The notes beneath the pieces are model-generated. The model made no database searches. It was not told where the DNA came from and saw only the letters and a program-made list of their open reading frames with translations. DNA of 64,000 bases from an uncultured Eubacterium sp. (GTDB taxonomy: Bacteria; Bacillota; Clostridia; Lachnospirales; Lachnospiraceae). Both the position numbers and the translations under genes were made by a program. How positions within the stretch are numbered: the stretch's first letter is position 1; each line of letters begins with the position of its first letter. Where the stretch lies: positions 84,284 through 148,283 of the forward strand of contig CAKRFN010000006.1 in the NCBI GenBank assembly GCA_934320655.1. The letters run 5' to 3'. Positions 8,208 to 14,949 of the stretch are shown here, one piece after another.

Positions 8208-8993
8208 TCATCCCAGCGTCAGGCGCATGGACATATTGACCAGAAAATCGACGTTGCTCGGGCGACCCATCGCACGGTCGAACGGATATGGGTAGTAACT
8301 GTGTAACTCACTGTCGGGGATGCCCGTAAAAGCCGCCTTTATCGCACTCCGGATCGCCCGCTCCACACTTTGTCCGGTCACATGGTAACGTCCGGCAATC
8401 AGCGGATAGATCTCCCTTGTGATCTGTACCTGCCGATCCGGCTCCCAATGGATGAGCAGTTCGATCGCTTCCGCGATATAAGCAAATCCGACATATTTCT
8501 GCCGAAAGCCCATGCGCATCAATTCCCGCTCAATATAGTGTCTGGTGACTACGCCTGACGGTTCTCCGGTCAGCTTTCCATAGCCATGAGCCTCCCAATC
8601 AAGCACACGTTTATACGGATAAAGTCTGACTGCAATATCCAGCAGATGCCGGATTGAATCATCGCCTGCCTCTTTGCGGCAGATATAATCCACGCCGTGT
8701 TCACGCATATATTCCGCCATCGTCGGCGAGCCGGAGTCCGCCACTCCGATAATCAGCGGGCGTGGCAGCTCCTGTTGTGACAACTGCTCCAACAGCGACC
8801 TCCCATCTCCCTCTGCCAGTTCCATCTCCAAAAACAGAATATCCACCGGATGCATCTGCATATATTCCAGCGCACAGCGCTCACTGTCTGTACCAAAGGC
8901 TGGAAACATTTCCGGCAGCCGGTTCACAGCCTCCGTCAGCGTGCGGCAAAATGTTTCGTCTCCTGCAACAATGATTACCTCTACCCGCTTCAT
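8208..8993 (-). CDS. Spo0A-like response regulator with Glu in place of the phospho-Asp
   Basis: A 261-residue protein with an N-terminal receiver-like domain (residues 1-125) and a C-terminal Spo0A DNA-binding domain (about 145-261: YIERELMRMGFRQKYVGFAYIAEAIEL, GQSVERAIRSAIKAAF, RPSNVDFLVNMSMRL). The position aligned with the Spo0A phospho-acceptor Asp56 is Glu56 (DILFLEMEL), and one residue of the acidic pair is Gly (VAGDE). It probably does not take phosphate in the normal way and may be constitutively active or otherwise controlled. It is not the canonical spo0A, which lies next to spoIVB; no spoIVB is seen here. Orphan gene, no kinase adjacent. Confidence 0.8.
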   Translation of the reverse strand: MKRVEVIIVAGDETFCRTLTEAVNRLPEMFPAFGTDSERCALEYMQMHPVDILFLEMELAEGDGRSLLEQLSQQELPRPLIIGVADSGSPTMAEYMREHGVDYICRKEAGDDSIRHLLDIAVRLYPYKRVLDWEAHGYGKLTGEPSGVVTRHYIERELMRMGFRQKYVGFAYIAEAIELLIHWEPDRQVQITREIYPLIAGRYHVTGQSVERAIRSAIKAAFTGIPDSELHSYYPYPFDRAMGRPSNVDFLVNMSMRLTLG

Positions 8994-9276
8994 CCATCAT
9001 TCCTCATTGATCTGCTTCTCTCAACAGTTACTTATATTTCGTATTATAATCTGTCAAAATAGCATTTATCAAGCAGACAGCGCGGTATCCGGACGGCTCT
9101 GCATGATCGTAAAATCAGCATATATCGGCTTTTTTGGCGGTTGTCAATTATTACCATCTTTTATGTCGGTTTAACCGTACACCAAATTGATACTATTTTT
9201 ATTATCATTTGTATGCTGTGCTTTTACAACGTACATTCACCTGTACGCGCAACGCATTCTTTTTGGAGGTACAACA

Positions 9277-9600
9277 ATGATCGATACACTAGGTGCCAGA
9301 ATTACCCGCCTACGTGAACAGATGGGTCTGTCCCAGGCAGCGCTTGCCAAACGTATGCATGTGAGCCGTTCCACCGTTCAGGCATGGGAAAGCGGACACA
9401 CCCGTCCCAGTACAGACAAGCTGATTTCGCTCGCCAAGCTGCTCCATACATCCACAGACTACCTGCTGGATTGTGAAGATGAGCATACGATCTGTCTGGA
9501 TACATACAGTAACCATGAACAGGAGCTGATTTTGCGTCTTTTACAGTATTTTGACGAAAATCCAGACCCGAACCACAAACCGGTTGATCCTGCAAAATAA
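9277..9600 (+). CDS. XRE family helix-turn-helix regulator
   Basis: A 107-residue protein from the ATG at 9277, chosen because GGAGG lies 7 bp upstream; the longer frame starting at 9187 has no such site. The HTH is at residues 6-60 (ITRLREQMGLSQAALAKRMHVSRSTVQAWESGHTRPSTDKLISLAKLLHTSTDYLL). The C-terminal 40 residues contain HEQELILRLLQYFDENPDPN, a common tail of small cytoplasmic regulators. Target unknown. It stands alone, with a terminator following. Confidence 0.85.
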   Translation: MIDTLGARITRLREQMGLSQAALAKRMHVSRSTVQAWESGHTRPSTDKLISLAKLLHTSTDYLLDCEDEHTICLDTYSNHEQELILRLLQYFDENPDPNHKPVDPAK

Positions 9601-9643
9601 CCGGCAGACCGGTCATTTAAAAATCATATTTCTATGTACCCGC

Positions 9644-9683
9644 CTCCCGGCAGCACATACTTCTATGTACTCCGGGAGTTTTT
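9644..9683 (+). terminator. Terminator after the XRE gene
   Basis: CTCCCGG (9644-9650) pairs with CCGGGAG (9672-9678), with further pairing inside, followed by TTTTT. It ends where the convergent cotJC 3' fragment stops. Confidence 0.75.
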
Positions 9684-9685
9684 GT

Positions 9686-10216
9686 CTATGATTTATTTCC
9701 CATCATCTGCTTATCAAATTCCGGATTGAAGAAATAGTAGTTCTTGCAGTTGAGACTATCCTTTGTCATCTCCAGAGCTTCACCGAAACGCTGGAAATGC
9801 ACGATTTCTCTCGCCCGCAGGAACTTTAACGGCTCTCTGACATCGGGATCATCAATGATACGCAGCAGGTTGTCATAGACCGTGCGCGCCTTCTGCTCTG
9901 CTGCCAGATCCTCATACAGATCCGTGAGCGCATCACCCTTCGACTGATATTCGATCGCATTCTGCGGCAGTCCGCCCGCCGCCTGCGGCCACAAGCCGGT
10001 CGTGTGGTCAATATAGTACGCATCAAAGCCGGATGCCTTGACCTGCTCCGGTGTCAGGTTTTTCGTGAGCTGATAGACCATCGCACAGATCATTTCCATG
10101 TGGTTTAATTCCTCTGTGCCAATATCGGTCAATAGTCCACCGACCCGTTTGACAGGCATCGTATAACGCTGTGCCAGATAACGCATGGAGGCGGAAAGCT
10201 CGCCGTCCGGTCCGCC
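9686..10216 (-). pseudogene. cotJC: cotJC 3' fragment (manganese catalase-like spore coat protein), separated from its 5' end
   Basis: This fragment encodes QYGGPDGELSASMRYLAQRYTMP through FFNPEFDKQMMGNKS, the main body of CotJC, a Mn-catalase-family coat protein, including the metal-ligand segments GTEELNHMEM and EIVHFQRFGEA. The first 28 residues are missing here because a 4.1 kb element is inserted at the GGP codons; they are at 14326-14421. A TTG just inside the junction could give an N-terminally shortened protein, but no RBS supports it. Joining at the shared 9-bp core gives an uninterrupted 205-residue product, so this is probably a gene restored by excision rather than a dead gene. 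Confidence 0.9.
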
Positions 10217-10235
10217 GTATTGCAATAACCTATAA
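10208..10235. repeat. Left attachment site of the cotJC element
   Basis: It contains the 9-bp core CGGTCCGCC (10208-10216) and the element arm at 10215-10235, which is the near-perfect inverted copy of the right arm at 14308-14328. The outside half is cotJC coding sequence. Confidence 0.85.
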
Positions 10236-10285
10236 TTAAATTTTTTATTTTGTATATGTGTTTTGGGGGCAAGAACTAATTATCT

Positions 10286-10489
10286 TTATTCTTTCATATC
10301 CCCACAATCTGTATAGGTGGCTAGATATTTTTCCTCGACCCGCTGCAATCCAGCTCCAAGCGCCAAATTATCCCAGAACTCTATCTTTTTTTCATATGGA
10401 ATATCTGAAATGTCTATCTGTTTCCATTCACCGGTTTTTGCATCTCGCACAAAAGTACGATATATAGCCTTTTTCGGATATCTGGACAC
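10286..10489 (-). CDS. Small hypothetical protein of the cotJC element
   Basis: A 67-residue protein starting at GTG 10489 with GAGGAGG 8 bp upstream, so translation is credible. Sequence features: basic start MSRYPKKAIYRTFVRD, then GEWKQIDISDIPYEKKIEFWDNLALGAGLQRVEEKYLATYTDCGDMKE; no membrane helix or known domain recognised. It is the only element gene on the minus strand and lies 50 bp inside the left att site, reading towards the cotJC 3' fragment. Small att-proximal genes in serine-integrase elements can be directionality factors; that role is only a guess here. Confidence 0.6.
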   Translation of the reverse strand: MSRYPKKAIYRTFVRDAKTGEWKQIDISDIPYEKKIEFWDNLALGAGLQRVEEKYLATYTDCGDMKE

Positions 10490-10811
10490 AATTTATGCCT
10501 CCTCTCTTACATATGCTATGACTTTTTCCTGTCCACAGTTCCTTCACCGAATCTGTAGTAAAAGATAAAAATACCTCGAGGCTTTTTGCGTTACATACTT
10601 TTTTCTTGACGGATTATATATCAGGTGCTACGATTTTCGTATTAAGAAATATAATGTTCGTAAATAACCCTATCCACGAATTCGAAAATATCCCGGTCTT
10701 ACGCGGAGAAATTTAGAAACACAAGAGGTAACAAAAGAGACCCTCAGCCGTGTTAATATATGACTATTTTATTATTTATCCTGCCGTCTATCACAAACTT
10801 TATTTTGAAAC
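10490..10811. other. Intergenic region within the cotJC element
   Basis: About 320 bp of AT-rich sequence between divergent genes. I see the RBS of the minus-strand small ORF at the left edge and the promoter of the toxin-like gene at the right edge, but no convincing CDS or RNA gene. Confidence 0.5.
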
Positions 10812-10840
10812 TTGTAAATATCACGTATATGTTATATAAT
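10812..10840 (+). promoter_or_regulatory. Promoter for the toxin-antitoxin-like operon
   Basis: TTGTAA (10812-10817), a 17-bp spacer and a perfect TATAAT (10835-10840), 18 bp before the start at 10858. Confidence 0.65.
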
Positions 10841-10857
10841 CATCTAAAGAGGATATC

Positions 10858-11289
10858 ATGAATACAAAAGACGCTTTACAATTACTACGTAAATACTTGG
10901 AAGATTATAAGGATTTCATAATTCACCCACTTTTTTTAGACGAACTTGGAAGATGCTTAAAAAAAGATTTAAAGGGTTGTGAAGCCGATTTCCTTAATAA
11001 GATGTCTATACAACTATCTCATATTAAAGAATCAAAAACATTTGTTAATAATATAAATGGGAATGAAATTCTCAATGGCATGGGGAATGATTCTCACGGG
11101 ATTCCTTTGAATATTTACTCTATTCACATGTCATCAAAATCTTATAACATGCGTTTTCTCGTAAAATTTGACGAGAATATGACTCCATATTTACTATGTG
11201 CATTTTATGAGCGTTCTGGGAAACGAAAAACTGATTATACTACATATAAAGGAACCGTTATCTCACGATTTGAAGAATTACATAACTAA
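10858..11289 (+). CDS. Putative toxin component of a toxin-antitoxin pair
   Basis: A 143-residue protein starting MNTKDALQLLRKYLEDYKDF, preceded by AGAGGAT. The C-terminal half (YNMRFLVKFDENMTPYLLCAFYERSGKRKTDYTTY) has the beta-rich, basic-tail look of RelE/HigB-type toxins, but I do not recognise a specific family. The next gene, 12 bp downstream, is an XRE-type DNA-binding protein, the toxin-first order of HigBA-like modules. The AT-rich composition differs from the host flanks. The toxin assignment rests mostly on context. Confidence 0.5.
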   Translation: MNTKDALQLLRKYLEDYKDFIIHPLFLDELGRCLKKDLKGCEADFLNKMSIQLSHIKESKTFVNNINGNEILNGMGNDSHGIPLNIYSIHMSSKSYNMRFLVKFDENMTPYLLCAFYERSGKRKTDYTTYKGTVISRFEELHN

Positions 11290-11301
11290 GGAGGTTATCA
11301 T

Positions 11302-11793
11302 ATGAATTCAAAAGTGGAACCTGCCAAACTAGAAGACTTACTTGCCCTATTTGAAGACGTTGTCCAACCAGAAGATGTTCTGTATGCCAAAATATCCTCT
11401 CAGGTATCCAGCTCTATCACTAAAGAACGTCTTCGTTTAAAAATGAACCAGAAAGAATTTGCCAGTCATATTCATTGTCAGCAAAGCCAAGTTTCTCGAT
11501 GGGAAAGTGGCAAATATAACTTTTCACTTCGAAAACTGTCGGAAATATGTGCTGCTCTCGATATGAATTTGAGTATATCTCTCGCCCCTAGAAAAGTACA
11601 ACGCGAAGAACGATTTTCCACCGACACAATGATGTATTCCGCTTGGACGCAAGAACCTATTATCCAGAAAGAAATACCACCTCAAATACATTGGTCATTA
11701 TGCACGAAAAAAAAACGTTCAGACGTATTTTTCACATTACAACGTCAACCCAATTTATCAAATTTAATTTGTAAGGAGACCATACCATGTTAA
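11302..11793 (+). CDS. XRE family regulator, probable antitoxin
   Basis: A 163-residue protein with an HTH at about residues 45-92 (LRLKMNQKEFASHIHCQQSQVSRWESGKYNFSLRKLSEICAALDMNLSISL). AAGGAGG precedes the start. The C-terminal 60 residues are basic and unrecognised (RSDVFFTLQRQPNLSNLICKETIPC). It follows the toxin-like gene with 12 bp spacing and overlaps the next ORF by 7 bp, so three genes form one operon. Antitoxin and autorepressor roles are inferred. Confidence 0.7.
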   Translation: MNSKVEPAKLEDLLALFEDVVQPEDVLYAKISSQVSSSITKERLRLKMNQKEFASHIHCQQSQVSRWESGKYNFSLRKLSEICAALDMNLSISLAPRKVQREERFSTDTMMYSAWTQEPIIQKEIPPQIHWSLCTKKKRSDVFFTLQRQPNLSNLICKETIPC

Positions 11794-12029
11794 ATTATGT
11801 TAATTCGTACAGCTTATCTACACCCGCAGATCAATCAAAAGTAATCCTTAATCTTATGCAAAATTATCCTGCACCTTCTCCCGAAGAAGAAGATGCTATA
11901 CAACACGAGTTAATCAGTTCCATTCTTCTTGATGCAGACACTGCTTTGTCTTTGGCTTCTGATATTATGGATAGCTTAGACCCTGAACTGAATCTTGTGG
12001 ATGAGTCGGATGATTCTAGCGAAACATAA
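11787..12029 (+). CDS. Hypothetical acidic small protein
   Basis: An 80-residue acidic protein (MLNYVNSYSLSTPADQSKVILNL to NLVDESDDSSET) translated from an ATG with AAGGAG upstream and overlapping the preceding XRE gene. No domain recognised; a helical SEEEDAIQHELISSILLDADTALSLASDIMD-like body suggests a small soluble protein. Third gene of the toxin-antitoxin-like operon; possibly a further partner of that module. Confidence 0.55.
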   Translation: MLNYVNSYSLSTPADQSKVILNLMQNYPAPSPEEEDAIQHELISSILLDADTALSLASDIMDSLDPELNLVDESDDSSET

Positions 12030-12333
12030 TTTTGACCCTTATGCCATTTTGTAAAATTACAAGTCTGCTAATTTTTCTAAAACAGTTCCTATAAAGCATT
12101 AAATAATGGCTCTATGTCAAGTGTTTGGGTGTGATTCTTTGAATCACGCCCCATTTCTGGATTTGGATCTATTTTTATATTTGATGTATTTTTCGATATA
12201 TCTCCATGTGTATGTGTTTGACAGACGTTTGCTTTTGGTTTTTTTCCTTTATCATAGCCCCCAAACGCTAGAGTATCAAACTCAACTATAATTTATTATG
12301 TATTACAATATACTTGTAAGGGAGGTACCGAAG
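12030..12333. other. Non-coding AT-rich stretch with a hairpin and a possible IS end
   Basis: About 300 bp without a credible CDS. It contains a 10-bp hairpin near 12129-12151 (GGTGTGATTC, loop TTT, GAATCACGCC) just after GGCTCTATGTCAA, which resembles ISL3-type insertion sequence termini. No matching second terminus or transposase is visible, so a decayed insertion is only a possibility. The right edge holds the promoter area of the hicA remnant. Confidence 0.35.
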
Positions 12334-12419
12334 ATGAAAAGTTATTCATCCCGAGAAAAGACTTCCCAATCGGAACCCTAAAAAGTATCTCAAAACAATC
12401 CGGGGTTATATTTCCATAG
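12334..12419 (+). pseudogene. hicA: hicA toxin remnant with internal deletion
   Basis: Preceded by GGGAGG, the frame starts MKSYSSRE, the typical HicA start, then breaks. In another frame the sequence continues KDFPIGTLKSISKQSGVIFP and stops, which is the typical HicA C-terminus. The middle, including the conserved GSHHQF segment with the catalytic histidine, is gone: about 86 bp remain of a gene usually near 180 bp. A truncated 15-residue peptide would be made. HicB follows at 12453. The toxin is certainly inactive. Confidence 0.8.
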
Positions 12420-12452
12420 CCTCGGATATATAAAAATATAGGAGGCACTAAA

Positions 12453-12776
12453 ATGTCAACAGACAGATATTCATTTGTTGCACTTTTAAACTATGCAGAT
12501 GATGGCATTTCCATTGAATTTCCGGATCTTCCCGGCTGCTATCCTTGCGCAGACAAAGACGATACAGCTATGGCATTGAAAAACGCCAAAGAAGCCCTCG
12601 GCTTACACATCTGGGGCATGGAGCAGGATGGCGAAGCAATCCCCGAACCCAGCAAAATTACTGATCTGGAACTGGCACCCGATCAAGTGCCTGTATTGAT
12701 CGAAGTATTCATGCCGCCGGTTCGCGAGCGCATCAACAGTCGCTTTGTAAAGAAAACGCTTTCACTACCTACCTGA
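12453..12776 (+). CDS. hicB: HicB family antitoxin, C-terminally shortened
   Basis: A 107-residue protein starting MSTDRYSFVALLNYADDGISIEFPDLPGCYPCADKDDTA, the HicB partial RNase H-like domain, with AGGAGG upstream. Typical HicB proteins continue after the VKKTLSLPT stretch into a ribbon-helix-helix or HTH domain; here the frame ends exactly there, so the DNA-binding tail appears lost. The partner toxin is deleted. It ends 13 bp before the recombinase start, so recombinase translation may be coupled to it. Confidence 0.8.
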   Translation: MSTDRYSFVALLNYADDGISIEFPDLPGCYPCADKDDTAMALKNAKEALGLHIWGMEQDGEAIPEPSKITDLELAPDQVPVLIEVFMPPVRERINSRFVKKTLSLPT

Positions 12777-12789
12777 AAGGACGGTACCC

Positions 12790-14283
12790 ATGAACAACCC
12801 CGAACTGTCCGGCATCCTTGACCACAAGACCGGTGCGATCTACATCCGCGTATCTACGGATCGTCAGGAAGAGCTCTCTCCTGACGCGCAGAGGCGCTTG
12901 CTCCTCGCGTATGCCAAAGAGCATCATATCGATGTACCGGCAGAGTTTATCTTTCAAGACAACGGTATTTCTGGAAGGCAGGCGAAAAAACGACCTGCCT
13001 TTCAGAATATGATTGCGCTCGCCAAATCCAAAGAGCATCCGATCGACACGATCATCGTCTGGAAATTCTCCCGATTTGCGCGGAATCAGGAGGAATCCAT
13101 CGTCTACAAGTCATTGCTGAAAAAGAACGATGTAGATGTTGTGAGCATCAGTGAGCCACTGGTAGACGGACCGTTTGGCTCTCTGATCGAGCGTATCATT
13201 GAATGGATGGATGAATACTACTCGATCCGTTTGTCCGGTGAGGTGATGCGTGGAATGACCGAAAATGCCATGCGTGGCAATTATCAAAGCGATGCTCCGA
13301 TCGGCTACCGCTCTCCCGGCGGCGGCAAGCCTCCGGTGATCGATCCCGATACCGTCCAGATCCCACTCATGATCAAAGATCTCTTTTTATCCGGCTCTAC
13401 GACACTGCAAATCGCACGCAAATTGAATGAGCTTGGTTACCAGACCAAACGTGGGAATCTCTGGGACGGCCGTGGCGTGCGTTACGTGCTCGAGAATCCA
13501 TTTTACGCAGGCAAGTCCAGATGGAACTACACAGAGCGCGGAAGACGCCTGAAACCGGCTGATGAAGTGATCTACGCGGATGGCAACTGGGAACCGGTCT
13601 GGGATATGGATACCGTCCACGCCATTCAGCAGCGGCTCGCCATGAACACGCGCAAAATGAAGTCCCGAGATGTATCAGCCGCCAAACACTGGCTCAGCGG
13701 TCTTTTGATCTGTTCCTCCTGCGGCTCGACGATGGCATATGGCGGCGCAAAGAAACGCCGGGGCTTCCAGTGCTGGAAATATTCCAAAGGTCAATGTAAC
13801 GAATCACATTTCATCAGCTCCGGACAGATCGAGACACTTGTCATTGATTATCTGGAACAGGTGATGCTATCTGACAGTCTGTCATACGCTGTGGTCGCTG
13901 CGGCAGCTACGGACAGTAATAGCAGATTATCCGAGCTGGAGCGCCAGCTACAGAAAATCGCTGCTAAGGAAAAGCGTATCAAAGCTGCTTATATCAATGA
14001 AATCGATACTCTGGAAGAATATAAAGCAAACAAAGCTGCTCTTTCTGGAGAACGGCAGCTCATAGAGCAGTCCATCGCTGAATTGACCCAGCCTGATAAA
14101 CAGGTCGATAAGACGGAACTGGATCGCAAGATGCGTCAGAATATCACTGATCTGGTGAATACATTAAAGGATGATTCGATTGATTATGTAAAAAAGGGAA
14201 ATATGATTCGGAATGTAGTAGATCATATCGTGTTTGACCGGAAGGAAACCAGTCTGGATGTGTTCTTAAAGCTCGTGGTATAA
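12790..14283 (+). CDS. Large serine recombinase of the cotJC element
   Basis: A 497-residue large serine recombinase. The resolvase domain carries the catalytic serine at residue 22 (GAIYIRVSTDRQEELS) and the arginine motif KFSRFARN. The recombinase domain follows (GYRSPGGGKPPVIDPDTV, IARKLNELGYQTKRGNLWDGRGVRYVLENPFYAG), then a zinc ribbon (CSSCGSTM with CWKYSKGQC) and a C-terminal coiled coil (ERQLQKIAAKEKRIKAAY). It is intact, with AAAGGA before the start, and ends 25 bp from the right arm of the element. It should catalyse att recombination; excision during sporulation is inferred and may need a directionality factor. Confidence 0.93.
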   Translation: MNNPELSGILDHKTGAIYIRVSTDRQEELSPDAQRRLLLAYAKEHHIDVPAEFIFQDNGISGRQAKKRPAFQNMIALAKSKEHPIDTIIVWKFSRFARNQEESIVYKSLLKKNDVDVVSISEPLVDGPFGSLIERIIEWMDEYYSIRLSGEVMRGMTENAMRGNYQSDAPIGYRSPGGGKPPVIDPDTVQIPLMIKDLFLSGSTTLQIARKLNELGYQTKRGNLWDGRGVRYVLENPFYAGKSRWNYTERGRRLKPADEVIYADGNWEPVWDMDTVHAIQQRLAMNTRKMKSRDVSAAKHWLSGLLICSSCGSTMAYGGAKKRRGFQCWKYSKGQCNESHFISSGQIETLVIDYLEQVMLSDSLSYAVVAAAATDSNSRLSELERQLQKIAAKEKRIKAAYINEIDTLEEYKANKAALSGERQLIEQSIAELTQPDKQVDKTELDRKMRQNITDLVNTLKDDSIDYVKKGNMIRNVVDHIVFDRKETSLDVFLKLVV

Positions 14284-14307
14284 GGGCTTTTATAATTTTC
14301 TTATTTG

Positions 14308-14334
14308 TTATAGGTTATTGAAATACGGTCCGCC
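14308..14334. repeat. Right attachment site of the cotJC element
   Basis: It contains the element arm 14308-14328, inverted relative to 10215-10235, overlapping the 9-bp core CGGTCCGCC at 14326-14334. Outside lies the cotJC 5' coding sequence. Confidence 0.85.
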
Positions 14335-14421
14335 ATACTGACTAATAATCTGCTGTGCGATCTTCGGGTTGCACTTGCTGATCTTTACTGGAAATTGTAA
14401 GCGTTTCTCATAGTTCCACAT
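14308..14421 (-). pseudogene. cotJC: cotJC 5' fragment
   Basis: From the ATG at 14421 (RBS GGAGG) this frame encodes MWNYEKRLQFPVKISK then NPKIAQQIISQYGGP, the conserved CotJC N-terminus, then YFNNL and a stop inside the element. It overlaps the 3' end of the cotJA-cotJB fusion by 37 bp in another frame, so the coat operon is intact up to this point. The 32 codons before the junction join in phase with the 173-codon fragment at 9686-10207. Confidence 0.9.
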
Positions 14422-14870
14422 TTACACGTACCTCCTTCCCACGGTGCCGGGCAATCGCCCCATGCAAATTCTCCGGTGCTGTCTGCTGCCCGACCCAGCA
14501 TGGTGTCGATCGTCAGCGGATAGTACAATCTGCCATATTCCTCAAGTAGCTGCACGCGGCGCTCCTGCAATTTGCTGAACAGCTCCATTCCCTGCATACA
14601 ATCCGGATGTGTATCCAGATATAACGTCAGGTCATTGACCGCAAAGCTGATCTGATTGATCTCCATCATCAATGCTTCCTGCTTGGTGTTGCAATTTTTT
14701 GGCGGACAGGGCATATTGACCGTCGACCAGAATTCCAAATTTAAGTCCGGAAAAATCGTTCCGTTGCACAGCGCAGTGTACCAATCGTACAAATCGCCCC
14801 ATTGCTGCATCGGCACTTCTGCCATTGCGTACTTCTGGCACTGGCAGCCGCAGCGATCCTGTTTGTACAT
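14385..14870 (-). CDS. Fused CotJA-CotJB spore coat protein
   Basis: A 161-residue protein joining two usually separate coat proteins. Residues about 1-55 match CotJA (AMAEVPMQQWGDLYDWYTALCNGTIFPDLNLEF); residues about 67-161 match CotJB (MMEINQISFAVNDLTLYLDTHPDCMQGMELF, YYPLT, FAWGDCPAPWEGG). AAGGAGG precedes the start. In Bacillus the cotJ operon is cotJA-cotJB-cotJC, made in the mother cell under SigE; a similar timing is inferred here. It overlaps cotJC. Confidence 0.82.
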   Translation of the reverse strand: MYKQDRCGCQCQKYAMAEVPMQQWGDLYDWYTALCNGTIFPDLNLEFWSTVNMPCPPKNCNTKQEALMMEINQISFAVNDLTLYLDTHPDCMQGMELFSKLQERRVQLLEEYGRLYYPLTIDTMLGRAADSTGEFAWGDCPAPWEGGTCKCGTMRNAYNFQ

Positions 14871-14888
14871 AAGGAATCCTCCTTTATA

Positions 14889-14918
14889 TTGATATTTGAT
14901 ATATGATTAGTTTATACT
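14889..14918 (+). promoter_or_regulatory. Promoter for the dus gene
   Basis: TTGATA (14889-14894) and TATACT (14913-14918) with an 18-bp spacer, about 30 bp before the start at 14950. Confidence 0.55.
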
Positions 14919-14949
14919 GAACGCAGGATAATGTGCAGGAGGACGACCT

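Larger units (their letters stand above)
10208..14334 (+). mobile_element. Skin-like intervening element inside cotJC
   Basis: A 4,118-bp element (repeat to repeat) bounded by direct repeats CGGTCCGCC at 10208-10216 and 14326-14334 and by inverted arms at 10215-10235 and 14308-14328 (20 of 21 positions identical). It carries a small minus-strand ORF, a possible toxin-antitoxin pair, a decayed hicAB and, at its right end, a large serine recombinase. The interior around 10.5-12.3 kb is visibly more AT-rich than the host flanks, a sign of transfer. No phage structural genes are present. Insertion in a spore-coat gene beside a dedicated recombinase matches elements such as skin in sigK; developmental excision is inferred. 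Confidence 0.88.

Noticed and set aside
10217..10225. TTG start giving an independent short CotJC
   Set aside because: It lies within the element arm with no ribosome binding site; the frame is simply the interrupted gene.
12107..12151. Possible ISL3-type insertion sequence end
   Set aside because: Only one terminus-like motif is seen, with no transposase and no matching inverted repeat, so I kept it as a note only.
12106..12291. A 61-codon hydrophobic ORF in the cotJC element
   Set aside because: No RBS, and it overlaps a hairpin and AT-rich non-coding sequence; its residues look random.
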